From positions 1-49,912 of the forward strand of contig RZYY01000007.1 in the NCBI GenBank assembly GCA_009930115.1: a DNA stretch of 49,912 nucleotides, given 5' to 3'. Of the stretch, positions 9,029 to 18,520 are shown piece after piece. Each line of letters opens with the position of its first letter. The first letter of the stretch is position 1. Origin of the DNA: Sphingobacteriia bacterium. Its GTDB lineage: Bacteria > Bacteroidota > Bacteroidia > Bacteroidales > 4484-276. Both the position numbers and the translations under genes were made by a program. Under the pieces are notes generated by a model. The model had not been told where the DNA came from and did not search any database. It saw only the letters and a list, made by a program, of their open reading frames with translations.

Positions 9029-11569
9029 TCAAATCCCCTCACTGAGATAAACCTTTAAATGTTTAACTTTCAATTGTTGGCTAAAATCCTCCAGGGTCAG
9101 GTTGGTGGTGCATTTCACAAAGGTTTTTTCTCCCGGACGGACATGAAAAAAATTATTGCTGAACACCAAGGGTGATAATTCAGAATACAAATACACAAAA
9201 GAAGCAAAATTATCTGAAGAAATTTCAATTTCAAAACCATCGTCTGAAGGCAGAATGGTGTAATTCAATTCTGCGTCAGATAATTGCAGTTTACCATAAC
9301 TGGTAAAAAACTGGGTTGATTCATAGGAATCCTCTTCAGTTCTGAAAGTAGCCTTCAGCAAACAGGCAGCAGGATCGTGGCCGGCAAGTATTCCTTTTCG
9401 GCTAAAGGAAAGCACTTGTTTGCTGGTGCAGGCAGGAATCAAGGATGCCCGTTCATAGTGCCAGATAATCTTTCCGTCAAAATCTGTTAACTGAAGTTCA
9501 AGCAGCCCGTCAACCGGTTTCATGCGGTCGGAAATGAGATGTACCGATCCGGTGTCATTTTTCATAACTACTGATAGCAGAATGTCTTTGAAACATTTTT
9601 CTACTTCGTACTGTAAAGCCTTCTGATTTCCATAAAAATCAGTGCCAGACCAGCTTGTAACCGGCCAGCAGTCGTTTAGCTGCCAGTAAAGTGATCCCAT
9701 ACAATAGGGCATTGCTCTTCGGTGGGCTTCAATGGCTATTCCGATTCCTTTGGCCTGAACCAGCTGACTGAAATAGATATAATGCTCCAAAGTTTTTGGA
9801 AAAAGATTTTCGCGTTCCAGGTATAACCCGATTGTTTCGAAACCTGTGGGATGCTTCTGGTGACATCGGATAGAAGATGAAAACAGTGAATCCTCTTCTG
9901 GTGGTTGTATTGTTCTGATTGTCGATAGTGCAGGCATTGCCTGAAATCCAAATTCACTCATAAATCGGGGGACTTTTTCCAGATAAATTTCGAAAGGTTC
10001 TTTTCCCCACCAAACGCCCCAGTAATGCGAGTCACCAAAGGCCATGCTTTCTTTTCGCCCCCATCCGTTTAATGGTGAGGTGGGGATATAATGGCATTGG
10101 TTGTCATACCGGGAAACTATCTCAGGTAGCAACTGGTGGAATAAACGCTGATAGTTTTCCCAAATCAATGCAGAGTCTTTTGCTGAAAGTCTGTATTGCT
10201 TTTGCCAGCCCCAGTTTTTCCAACCTTCATCAATTTCATTGTTACCACACCATAATGCAATGCTGGCATGGTTGCGAAGACGTTTCACCTGATGTTCAGC
10301 CTCTTGCCTTACATTTTCCAAAAATGCAGTGTCGCCGGGGTACATCGCACAGGCAAACATAAAGTCTTGCCAAACCATAATTCCGTGCTTGTCGCATAAG
10401 TGATAAAAGTCATCATCCAGGTAAACACCCCCACCCCAGACTCTGAGCATGTTCATATTTGATTTTGCTGCCAGTTTGACCAAACCAGCATACTGCTCCC
10501 GGTTAACCTCAGTCATAAAACTGTGAGGCGGAATGATGTTGGAACCTTTTATGAAAATTTTTTCTCCATTGAGTTTGAAATAGAAGGATTGTCCGTATTC
10601 GTCTTTCTCCCGCACCAGTTCAATGGTTCGTATGCCATAGTCTATTTGTTGTGAGTATTCATAACCCGATTCACCGGAGATAATAATTTCAAAGGGATAA
10701 AGATAGGGTTCTCCAAAGCCGTTGCACCACCATAAAATTGGATCTTCCAAAGAAAAAGTAAAATAGATTGCTTCTTTTTTTGGGTGCAACATTACTTTTT
10801 CTATGAAGAGGTCTTTTTTTGACAGAAGGTTTTTTACTTTAATTTCGGCTTTTTCTTCTCCTGAAGAATGAACAAAAACCAACCCTTTGATGACGGCTCT
10901 TTCCGGCGCTATGGATGTTGTACTCAGATGAATATCCACGATGGAATGTTTTTCCCAAATTTCGAGATAAACAGGTTTCCATATTCCAGCTGTTACATAT
11001 TTTGGCCCCCAGTCCCAGCCAAAATGATAGGCTGCCTTGCGTGCAAAAACCCATTTTCCGCCCGGTAGAGGATAATCCAGTGCAAGTGAGTCTTTGATGT
11101 ATTGTTCTTCAGCCGATGAAAAAATTACTTCAAGAAGGTTTTCTCCTTCCTGAAGAAAAGGTTTGATGTTCACCGACCATTTCCTGAACATATTATTAGT
11201 TTCCAACACTTTTTCGCCATTTAATAATATCCTGGCATAGGTATCGAGGCCTTCGAAAACCAGCCGGATATTCTGCTTTTGAAGAAGGCCGGAATCAGCA
11301 CAAAAGGTTTTACGATACTTCCAGTCGGATTGTCCGATCCATTGTAGTTTTTTTTCATTACAGCCATGGAATGGATCAGGAATGAGCTTGTTTTTAAGTA
11401 AATCAGTATGAATGGAGCCCGGGACAAAGGCCTTATGCCAGGATTCCCTGCCGGCATCAATTTTCTGAAATTCCCAACCATCGGTAAGCAAAACCTTTTC
11501 AGCAAAAGGTTTTTTTTCGGAAGTGCAACCGGTCAAGAGTATGAAGAAGAAGTATAAAAGTCTTTTCAT
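9029..11569 (-). CDS. GH2 beta-mannosidase, lipoprotein
   Basis: 846 aa; signal with lipobox FILLTGC; WCGNNEIDEGW (acid/base region) and FMSEFGFQAMP (nucleophile region); LRVWGGGVYLDDDFYHLCDKHGIMVWQDFMFACAMYP is typical of beta-mannosidase. Confidence 0.9.
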   Translation of the reverse strand: MKRLLYFFFILLTGCTSEKKPFAEKVLLTDGWEFQKIDAGRESWHKAFVPGSIHTDLLKNKLIPDPFHGCNEKKLQWIGQSDWKYRKTFCADSGLLQKQNIRLVFEGLDTYARILLNGEKVLETNNMFRKWSVNIKPFLQEGENLLEVIFSSAEEQYIKDSLALDYPLPGGKWVFARKAAYHFGWDWGPKYVTAGIWKPVYLEIWEKHSIVDIHLSTTSIAPERAVIKGLVFVHSSGEEKAEIKVKNLLSKKDLFIEKVMLHPKKEAIYFTFSLEDPILWWCNGFGEPYLYPFEIIISGESGYEYSQQIDYGIRTIELVREKDEYGQSFYFKLNGEKIFIKGSNIIPPHSFMTEVNREQYAGLVKLAAKSNMNMLRVWGGGVYLDDDFYHLCDKHGIMVWQDFMFACAMYPGDTAFLENVRQEAEHQVKRLRNHASIALWCGNNEIDEGWKNWGWQKQYRLSAKDSALIWENYQRLFHQLLPEIVSRYDNQCHYIPTSPLNGWGRKESMAFGDSHYWGVWWGKEPFEIYLEKVPRFMSEFGFQAMPALSTIRTIQPPEEDSLFSSSIRCHQKHPTGFETIGLYLERENLFPKTLEHYIYFSQLVQAKGIGIAIEAHRRAMPYCMGSLYWQLNDCWPVTSWSGTDFYGNQKALQYEVEKCFKDILLSVVMKNDTGSVHLISDRMKPVDGLLELQLTDFDGKIIWHYERASLIPACTSKQVLSFSRKGILAGHDPAACLLKATFRTEEDSYESTQFFTSYGKLQLSDAELNYTILPSDDGFEIEISSDNFASFVYLYSELSPLVFSNNFFHVRPGEKTFVKCTTNLTLEDFSQQLKVKHLKVYLSEGI

Positions 11570-11588
11570 CCGGTGAAGGTCTGATTTG

Positions 11589-12767
11589 CTATTTGCTTAA
11601 TAATTTCATGGCCAGCAGAAAAACATAAATGATACATATTGCGGGCACAATGAAACCAAGAAGTACATTGATATCAGCTACCAGTCCGGTAATGGGTGGT
11701 ACAATGGCACCACCCACGATGGCCATTACCATCAGTCCCGAAAGTTCGTTGCTTCGTTCGGGAAGAGTGTCAACGGTAATAGAAAAGATCAGAGGGAAAA
11801 TGTTCGCAAAACCAAGTCCGATCATAAAAATCCCTGCAAAAGCAAAATACTGACTCCCAAAAAAGAGCATCAGCATGCCGGCTATGGACAACAATACACT
11901 AATTATCAGAAATCTGTCTGCTTTAACTCTCCTAAGAATGAATGCTCCGGCAAGTCTTCCGATAAAAATTGGCAGGAAGAACAATGCCCATGCCAGCCAT
12001 AAACCGAAATTGCTGATTCCGTAAACAGTATCCATGAGGATAGGAACCTGCGCACTCATCGAAACTTCGGCACCAACATACAGAAAAATTCCAACCACCA
12101 TACTAAGAACGAATGGATTTTTCAATAGCAAAACACTGGAGAGAAATGTTGCCGGTTTGGAATCAGGGTCTTTTTTTTCATGGATAGTTACGGATTTGAC
12201 CCAGATAAAAGTAATGAACAGAATGAGGGCAAAAACAGGGAAAAGAATAGTCCAGTCAAGTCCGAACCATAAAGTCACCGCCGGAGGAATGAGAAAACCC
12301 ATTGAAGAACCTATTGCTTTAATTGATTGTCCAAGTGAGAGGTTGCTTGAATATCTTCCCGGATCAGAAACATCACGCATGATCGGATTTCCGGCAACCT
12401 GCAGGGTGGTAGCACCGGCTCCGAGCAAAAAGATGGAAGCAAAAAGTGCATACAACCTGATGTTTGAGTCTGAGTCGAGCGTTGTCTGAGGGCCATACAT
12501 TCCAAATGCAATTGGAATTAAAAGCCCTATCAAAGCTATGAGCAAACCCATAGACAATATATATTTTTTCCCTTTAACATCCTGAAATACTCCAAGCGGA
12601 ATAGAGAAAATTCCAAACATGATGAAACCGCTTGTAGTCATCAATGACGCTACAAAATTGGAAACCAGAAAGGATTCTTTGACAAGTGAAACCAGTGGCC
12701 CGACAACATCGCCAAAACCCATTGCAAGAAAAGCCAAAAAAATCGGTAATGTTTTATTTTTTGACAT
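11589..12767 (-). CDS. MFS transporter, FucP-like sugar transporter
   Basis: 392 aa polytopic protein; LLGAGATTLQVAGNPIMRDV is FucP-like; 19 bp upstream of the beta-mannosidase on the same strand. Confidence 0.82.
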   Translation of the reverse strand: MSKNKTLPIFLAFLAMGFGDVVGPLVSLVKESFLVSNFVASLMTTSGFIMFGIFSIPLGVFQDVKGKKYILSMGLLIALIGLLIPIAFGMYGPQTTLDSDSNIRLYALFASIFLLGAGATTLQVAGNPIMRDVSDPGRYSSNLSLGQSIKAIGSSMGFLIPPAVTLWFGLDWTILFPVFALILFITFIWVKSVTIHEKKDPDSKPATFLSSVLLLKNPFVLSMVVGIFLYVGAEVSMSAQVPILMDTVYGISNFGLWLAWALFFLPIFIGRLAGAFILRRVKADRFLIISVLLSIAGMLMLFFGSQYFAFAGIFMIGLGFANIFPLIFSITVDTLPERSNELSGLMVMAIVGGAIVPPITGLVADINVLLGFIVPAICIIYVFLLAMKLLSK

Positions 12768-12899
12768 AATGATATTGAATAAGTGGATGAAATATAAAAC
12801 AGAGGGACAAAGATAATTACTATTTATCTGCCATTAACCATAGACACTATAATCCTGAATGATTTGCCGGATTTCTTCAGGAAGTTGTAAAGGAAAGGA

Positions 12900-13973
12900 C
12901 TATTTTTCAAGCCAGTGCAGAGAGTCACCCCATTCGTCCCATGCGATCTGATTAGAGGCAAGTTTTATACGCATTTCAAGGCAGGATTTACAATCTTCAG
13001 GATTTTCGGCAGTGCAGGGTTTGTTGTCGTATAGTTTATAATAATCACGGTAAGTGCAAGGTGTGATATTAGGCATGATGACGTTGGCACCAATCATGAT
13101 CGCTTTTTCTCTTCCCATTTTTTCGATGGATTGCAGTGCAGTGGCAGAAGCTATATTGATGTCTTTCATCAGGATGCGGAGGGCGGCGATCATTTTCAGA
13201 GAAAGGTCGAAGCGTTTTGCCATAGGTAATAGCAGATGCCGGTAAGCATAGAGAGGCGTTTCTGCATGTTCAAGATAAGGTCCCATTCCTACCATGTCAA
13301 TATCAAAGGATTGCATCCAGAGCAGGTCTTTGGCCAGGTCCTCCAAAGTTTGAAACGGAAGTCCGATCATCACTCCGGTACCTACCTGATAGCCGGTATC
13401 CTTTAGTTCGTAAAGACTTTGCAACCGATAATCGAAGGAGTGCAATTGGTTTTGGGGATGTATTTTGTAATAGAGTTCACGGTTGGTAGTTTCGATGCGC
13501 AGTAAGTAACGTATGGCACCATGTTCCATCCATTCACGGAAAGTGTCCCTGGCTTGCTCACCACAGGATAGGGTAATGCGTAAACGATTGTTTGTAACCT
13601 GATGAATTTTATCGAGCAGCTTGGTAATTCGCCGGATAAATGCTTTGCTTCTCAGCTCTCCTGATTGTAAAACGATTGATCCGTATCGGCTGTCAAGTGC
13701 AAATTTTGCAGCCCCCACGATTTCGTCATCGGTAAGATTGTATCTGATAACATTCGGGTTGGATTTGCGAATTCCACAATAATAGCAGTTTTTCGCACAT
13801 ATATTCGAAAATTCAATCAGCCCCCTGAAATAAACCAGATCTTGCACATACTTCTGTTTTATGGCTGCTGAATGAGCAAAAAGTAATTTCCTGTCTTCTC
13901 CTTCTGCTGCGAGAAATTTAACTAAATCATCGGTTGAAAATGTTGATTGGTTTAGTATCTGGGCAAATTGCAT
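12900..13973 (-). CDS. hydE: [FeFe]-hydrogenase H-cluster radical SAM maturase HydE
   Basis: Radical SAM CX3CX2C motif CAKNCYYCGIRKSN; C-terminal CX7CX2C (CTAENPEDCKSC), the HydE second-cluster motif. Confidence 0.85.
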   Translation of the reverse strand: MQFAQILNQSTFSTDDLVKFLAAEGEDRKLLFAHSAAIKQKYVQDLVYFRGLIEFSNICAKNCYYCGIRKSNPNVIRYNLTDDEIVGAAKFALDSRYGSIVLQSGELRSKAFIRRITKLLDKIHQVTNNRLRITLSCGEQARDTFREWMEHGAIRYLLRIETTNRELYYKIHPQNQLHSFDYRLQSLYELKDTGYQVGTGVMIGLPFQTLEDLAKDLLWMQSFDIDMVGMGPYLEHAETPLYAYRHLLLPMAKRFDLSLKMIAALRILMKDINIASATALQSIEKMGREKAIMIGANVIMPNITPCTYRDYYKLYDNKPCTAENPEDCKSCLEMRIKLASNQIAWDEWGDSLHWLEK

Positions 13974-14054
13974 TGAGGAAATTTTGATTTATTTGGCCCG
14001 CAAAGTTAGCTATAAAACCTCATTTACATAAGTTTTTCGTGAAGGTTCTGTTGT

Positions 14055-14073
14055 TTGGCAAACGTTTTACCAA
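14055..14073. promoter_or_regulatory. Candidate LacI-type operator in the hydE/doxX intergenic region
   Basis: TTGGCAAACGTTTTACCAA with AAACGTTT palindromic core; imperfect outer symmetry. Confidence 0.3.
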
Positions 14074-14485
14074 CTGGTCTCAGAAAATGGCCTTTTCCTC
14101 AGGATATTGGTTATTCCGGCATTGAAAAGAAAATGAATAGAAATACCGGTGTTTTTATGTCATGAATTGACAATTGATTCAAAACTTTTCCTATTAAAAA
14201 ACACTATTGACCAACAAAATTCGAAAAGGGTAGAAAAAAGTGGAGGGGAATCCTCTCCGCCGCCTACCCCCCAAAAAATACCCTTGAAACCTTTGTCATT
14301 TAGAACCACCAGCCGGTGGTGAGAAATCTCATATTTTTTGTCGGTCAGTAATGATTAAAAAAAGATGCTGACTCATTTGGTTAAGTCAAAATGGATGTTG
14401 CCTTTACAATTTGGTATAAAATTTAAGTGACCCGTTTTTCTTTTTGTCAAAACAATTACATTTGTCCGTTAAATTTTGTCGGGTA

Positions 14486-14962
14486 ATGGAATACAGCAAA
14501 GGGAAACTCACTGCACTCTTAATACTAAGACTGGTAATAGGCTGGCATTTCTTTTATGAAGGGATGATAAAAATACTCACTCCTTCGTGGACATCAAAAG
14601 CCTATCTTCTTGATTCGGGAGGTTTTGCAAAACCATTTTTCGAATGGATAGCTAATAATGAGCAAGTGCTCGCTGTTAATGACACGCTGAATGCCTGGGC
14701 ATTGATGCTGATCGGGCTTTCTTTTTTGGCGGGTATTCTTGTCAGACCTGCTGCCGTGGCCGGCATGATGTTGTTGATGCTTTATTATCTTTCACATCCG
14801 CCGTTTCCGGGTATTGAATATTTGTTCCCTTCCGATGGAAGTTATTTTATTATCAATAAAACATTGATTGAACTCAGTGCTATCTGGGTCATTCTGTTAT
14901 TTCCAACCGAAAAAATTATCGGATTAGCCCGACTTATACCCAATAAGAAAAACAAACAGTAA
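14486..14962 (+). CDS. DoxX family membrane protein
   Basis: LRLVIGWHFFYEGMIKI...LMLIGLSFLAGILVRPAAVAGMMLLMLYY is DoxX-like. The ORF track begins at TTG 14444; ATG 14486 preferred. Confidence 0.82.
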   Translation: MEYSKGKLTALLILRLVIGWHFFYEGMIKILTPSWTSKAYLLDSGGFAKPFFEWIANNEQVLAVNDTLNAWALMLIGLSFLAGILVRPAAVAGMMLLMLYYLSHPPFPGIEYLFPSDGSYFIINKTLIELSAIWVILLFPTEKIIGLARLIPNKKNKQ

Positions 14963-16531
14963 ATGGATCAGGAGAAAAATAAAGATAAATCCGGCAAATA
15001 CAGTCGTCGGGATATTCTGGCCGGTTTAGCATCAGTGCCTGTAATAGGTTTACTTGGTTATGGTCTGGTTAAAAATATTTCTGATCGTCAAAAGAAACAG
15101 TCTCCGTTGCTTGATGATTTGGAGTCGGTAATGCCCAAAGGCATACCAGCAATTGTTGAAGGAGAAACCATACGGCTGGGAATTGTGGGTGTCGGAGGGC
15201 GTGGCAGGTATTTGCTCAAAGCACTTGGATATCTTCATCCCGACCGCATTGATGAATTTGAAAAAAGGGCAAAACAAGATAAATACTGGGAAGAATACCT
15301 CAATGATTTTTATGCTCAGGAAGACCTGAATGTAAAAATCACTGCCATTTGTGATGTTTTTAAAAAAAATGCTCTTCGGGGTGTTGAAACTGCTGCCAAC
15401 ATCCATCATAATGGAACAAATGGCTTGAAGGGTGAAGCTCCAAAGCGCTATCAAACTTACCAGGAATTGGTTGCAGCTCCGGATGTTGATGCAGTAATCA
15501 TTGCCACACCCGACCATTTGCATGTCCCTGTTGCGCTTGAAGCTGCGCGGCACGGTAAGCATGTTTACTGCGAAAAACCACTATCCTGGACTGTCGAAGA
15601 AACTTACGAAATAAGGAAAGTGGTTAAAGACACCGGAATTATTTTTCAACTTGGGCATCAGGGAAGGCAAACAGAAAGCTATCACATTGCAAAATCACTT
15701 ATCGATCAGGGTGCGATCGGAAAAATTTCCCTCATCGAAGTTTGTACCAACCGCAACGATCCCAATGGTGCCTGGGTGTATGATATTGACCCTGAAGCCA
15801 ACGAAAAAACCATTGACTGGAAACAGTTTATCGGGCCTGCACCATGGCATGAGTTTAGTCTTGAAAGATTTTTCCGCTGGCGTTGCTGGTGGGATTACAG
15901 CACCGGGCTCAGTGGCGATCTTTTTACTCACGAATACGATGCCCTGAATCAGATACTTAATCTGGGAATTCCTCATTCTGCAACAGCATCCGGAGGTATT
16001 TATTTTTTTAAAGACGGTCGTACTGTTCCTGATGTGCTCAATATGGCTTTTGAATACCCGCAACGCGATCTGACACTGCTCTACAGCGCTACACTGGCAA
16101 GTGAAAAAGAACGCGGTAAAGTAATTATGGGACATGATGCTTACATGGAACTGAATGAAACACTGTTGGTTATAGCTGATCCAAAATCTACCCGGTACAA
16201 GGAAAAAATCGAAAAGGGGATCATTGAACCCCATATCCCCATTTTTTCATACGTACCTGGTCAGGATAAAGTGGACGCAATTACAACGCCTACTGAAAAA
16301 TACTTCGCCGGAAGGGGACTCCTTTATACTTACAGGGATGGGAAAACCTTCGACACTTCACATCTTCATTTGCGCGAATGGATCAACTGCATCAGGCTTA
16401 ACAACGGAATGCAACCAAGCTGCGATATTGACCAATCATTCCAGGAAGCTATTACTGCACACATGGGAACTATCGCCTATCATGAAGGCAGGCGTGTTTA
16501 CTGGGATTCCTCAACAGAAAAAATAATTTAG
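14963..16531 (+). CDS. Gfo/Idh/MocA family oxidoreductase, predicted Tat-exported
   Basis: Tat-like N-terminus YSRRDILAGLASVPVIGLLGYGL; Rossmann LGIVGVGGRGRY; GKHVYCEKPLSW (EKP motif). Start abuts the DoxX stop. Confidence 0.9.
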   Translation: MDQEKNKDKSGKYSRRDILAGLASVPVIGLLGYGLVKNISDRQKKQSPLLDDLESVMPKGIPAIVEGETIRLGIVGVGGRGRYLLKALGYLHPDRIDEFEKRAKQDKYWEEYLNDFYAQEDLNVKITAICDVFKKNALRGVETAANIHHNGTNGLKGEAPKRYQTYQELVAAPDVDAVIIATPDHLHVPVALEAARHGKHVYCEKPLSWTVEETYEIRKVVKDTGIIFQLGHQGRQTESYHIAKSLIDQGAIGKISLIEVCTNRNDPNGAWVYDIDPEANEKTIDWKQFIGPAPWHEFSLERFFRWRCWWDYSTGLSGDLFTHEYDALNQILNLGIPHSATASGGIYFFKDGRTVPDVLNMAFEYPQRDLTLLYSATLASEKERGKVIMGHDAYMELNETLLVIADPKSTRYKEKIEKGIIEPHIPIFSYVPGQDKVDAITTPTEKYFAGRGLLYTYRDGKTFDTSHLHLREWINCIRLNNGMQPSCDIDQSFQEAITAHMGTIAYHEGRRVYWDSSTEKII

Positions 16532-16555
16532 AAATATTAAACTTGAACCAGACAG

Positions 16556-17620
16556 ATGAGAGATACTAAGATAGAGGGCCAAAAGCAATTCAACACGGCT
16601 GTTATCGGTTACGGACTCTCCGGGAGTGTATTTCATGCCCCTTTTATACAAAAACATCCCCGCTTCAATTTACACTCCATCGTTACTTCCGGGAATATAG
16701 CTGCTACTATCTATCCCAATACTCAAATTGTCAGGGATATTAATAGAGTTACCGATAATCCGGAAATTGATCTGGTAGTCATTTGCACTCCTCATTTTTT
16801 TCATACCGAACAAGCTGAATTAGCAATTGATGCAGGTAAACATGTCATAATTGAAAAGCCTGTTGCCCTGAACAGTGCAGGTTTTATCCGGATTATGGAA
16901 AAAGCAGCCCAAAAAGGGAAACTCATTTTTCCTTTTCATAACCGGAGATGGGACGGCGATTTTCTTACTGTGAAAAAGATTCTTGCAGAAAGACATCTTG
17001 GAGAAATAGTCAGTTTTGAATCCCGTTTTGATCGTTACACTCCGGTACTAAACAGAGCTGAGTGGCGCTATCTGAATGAAGACGGAGGAGGTACACTTTT
17101 CGATTTGGGAACACATTTGATTGACCAGTCCCTCTGTCTTTTCGGAAAGCCAACGTCAGTGTTTTGTCTTCTTTACAATCAGCGCGAAGGGAGTAAGGCA
17201 AACGACAGTTTTGACCTGAAACTGATTTATCCACGGCACACAGCAAGTTTAAGGGCCAGTGTGTTTACCCGAGAGCCGGGCCCGCGCTTTGAGGTGCATG
17301 GTACTTATGGTTCTTATGTAAAATATTATTTCGACCGACAGGAAGAATCACTCAAAAGAGGTATTATACCCGATAATAAGTATTTTGGACTTGAGCCAAG
17401 AAAATGTTTTGGAATACTGCACACAGAAAAAGGAACCGACAAGCAAAAAATAAAATATCCTACCCAAAGAGGTAACTACATGGGTTTTTGGGATGATGTT
17501 GCTGCAACGTTGCTAGGCAAGAAACCACAGGAAGTTACCCCGGAGAGTGCATTGCTGAACCTGAATATTATTGAAGCAGCCTTCTTAAGCCATAAAGAAA
17601 AATGTATTGTTGATCTTTAA
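16556..17620 (+). CDS. Gfo/Idh/MocA family oxidoreductase, no export signal (predicted cytosolic)
   Basis: VIGYGLSGSVFHAPFIQKHP Rossmann motif; GKHVIIEKPVALN; HNRRWDGDF; no N-terminal hydrophobic segment. Confidence 0.9.
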   Translation: MRDTKIEGQKQFNTAVIGYGLSGSVFHAPFIQKHPRFNLHSIVTSGNIAATIYPNTQIVRDINRVTDNPEIDLVVICTPHFFHTEQAELAIDAGKHVIIEKPVALNSAGFIRIMEKAAQKGKLIFPFHNRRWDGDFLTVKKILAERHLGEIVSFESRFDRYTPVLNRAEWRYLNEDGGGTLFDLGTHLIDQSLCLFGKPTSVFCLLYNQREGSKANDSFDLKLIYPRHTASLRASVFTREPGPRFEVHGTYGSYVKYYFDRQEESLKRGIIPDNKYFGLEPRKCFGILHTEKGTDKQKIKYPTQRGNYMGFWDDVAATLLGKKPQEVTPESALLNLNIIEAAFLSHKEKCIVDL

Positions 17621-18505
17621 ATGAACCATAATATGAAAAAAAATGAACCGGGTAGCAACCGAAGGGATTTTCTCCGCATGCTTTCACTTCTCTCAGCAGG
17701 TGTTTTCTTGCCTATGGTTACAAATAAAGCTTTTTCTCTCCAACCTGTAGAAAAAAAGAAAATTGCCGTGCAGTTATGGTCCTTACGTGAAATCCTGAAG
17801 AATAATATTCCAAATGTCCTGGCAGAAATTAGCCGGATAGGCTTTACAGGAATTGAACCTTATGGTTTTAATGGGAAGTTTTATGACATTGAAGCCGGTG
17901 AATTCAGGAAAATGTGTGCTGATTTCAATCTGGAAATTTATAGTACCCATACAGGAATCACCGCTGAAAATGCAGAATTTTACTCAGAGAAAGCTTTGGA
18001 AGCAGGTCTGCAATATATAGTTTTGCCTTCCTTTGCTGGCCGTCCAAACAAAACGATAGCCGATTATCAGAAACTGGCCGAAGAGTTGAATATTATCGGT
18101 GGAATCTGCAATCGTTACGGACTTCACTTTGGTTATCATAATCACGATTTCGAGTTTCAAAAGATTGAAGGGATAATTCCTTATGATATTTTGCTGAAAG
18201 AAACTGAATCTGATAAGGTTTTCTTTCAGCCTGACACCTATTTTTTTGAAAAGGCAGGGATGAATCTAACAGAGATATTTGCACGCTATCCGGGCCGTTT
18301 TCTCCTTTGGCATATCAAAGACATGGGTAATGACCGCAATAGCTGTATTATCGGTAATGGCACGGTTGATTTTAAAAATCTGATAAAGTGGTCTGAACAA
18401 ACCGGCCTTAAACTGCTGATTTACGAGCAGGAAGAATGTGCCGAAGGCTCACCACTTATTTGTGCAGAACAAAGCATTCAATATATTCAAAGATATTTAC
18501 TTTAA
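17621..18505 (+). CDS. Sugar phosphate isomerase/epimerase-like TIM-barrel protein, predicted Tat-exported
   Basis: NRRDFLRMLSLLSAGVFLP signal; KKKIAVQLWSLREILKN, GFTGIEPYGFNG, FGYHNHDFEF, FQPDTYFFEKAG and LLWHIKDM are AP-endonuclease-2-family TIM barrel motifs. Start abuts the upstream stop. Confidence 0.88.
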   Translation: MNHNMKKNEPGSNRRDFLRMLSLLSAGVFLPMVTNKAFSLQPVEKKKIAVQLWSLREILKNNIPNVLAEISRIGFTGIEPYGFNGKFYDIEAGEFRKMCADFNLEIYSTHTGITAENAEFYSEKALEAGLQYIVLPSFAGRPNKTIADYQKLAEELNIIGGICNRYGLHFGYHNHDFEFQKIEGIIPYDILLKETESDKVFFQPDTYFFEKAGMNLTEIFARYPGRFLLWHIKDMGNDRNSCIIGNGTVDFKNLIKWSEQTGLKLLIYEQEECAEGSPLICAEQSIQYIQRYLL

Positions 18506-18520
18506 CTAAATCAATGAGAT

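Noticed and set aside
12034-12489. 151 aa + ORF
   Set aside because: Antisense to the MFS transporter.
15050-15562. 170 aa minus ORF
   Set aside because: Antisense to a confidently assigned Gfo/Idh gene; low-complexity, no motif.
15695-16234. 179 aa minus ORF
   Set aside because: Antisense shadow of the same Gfo/Idh gene.
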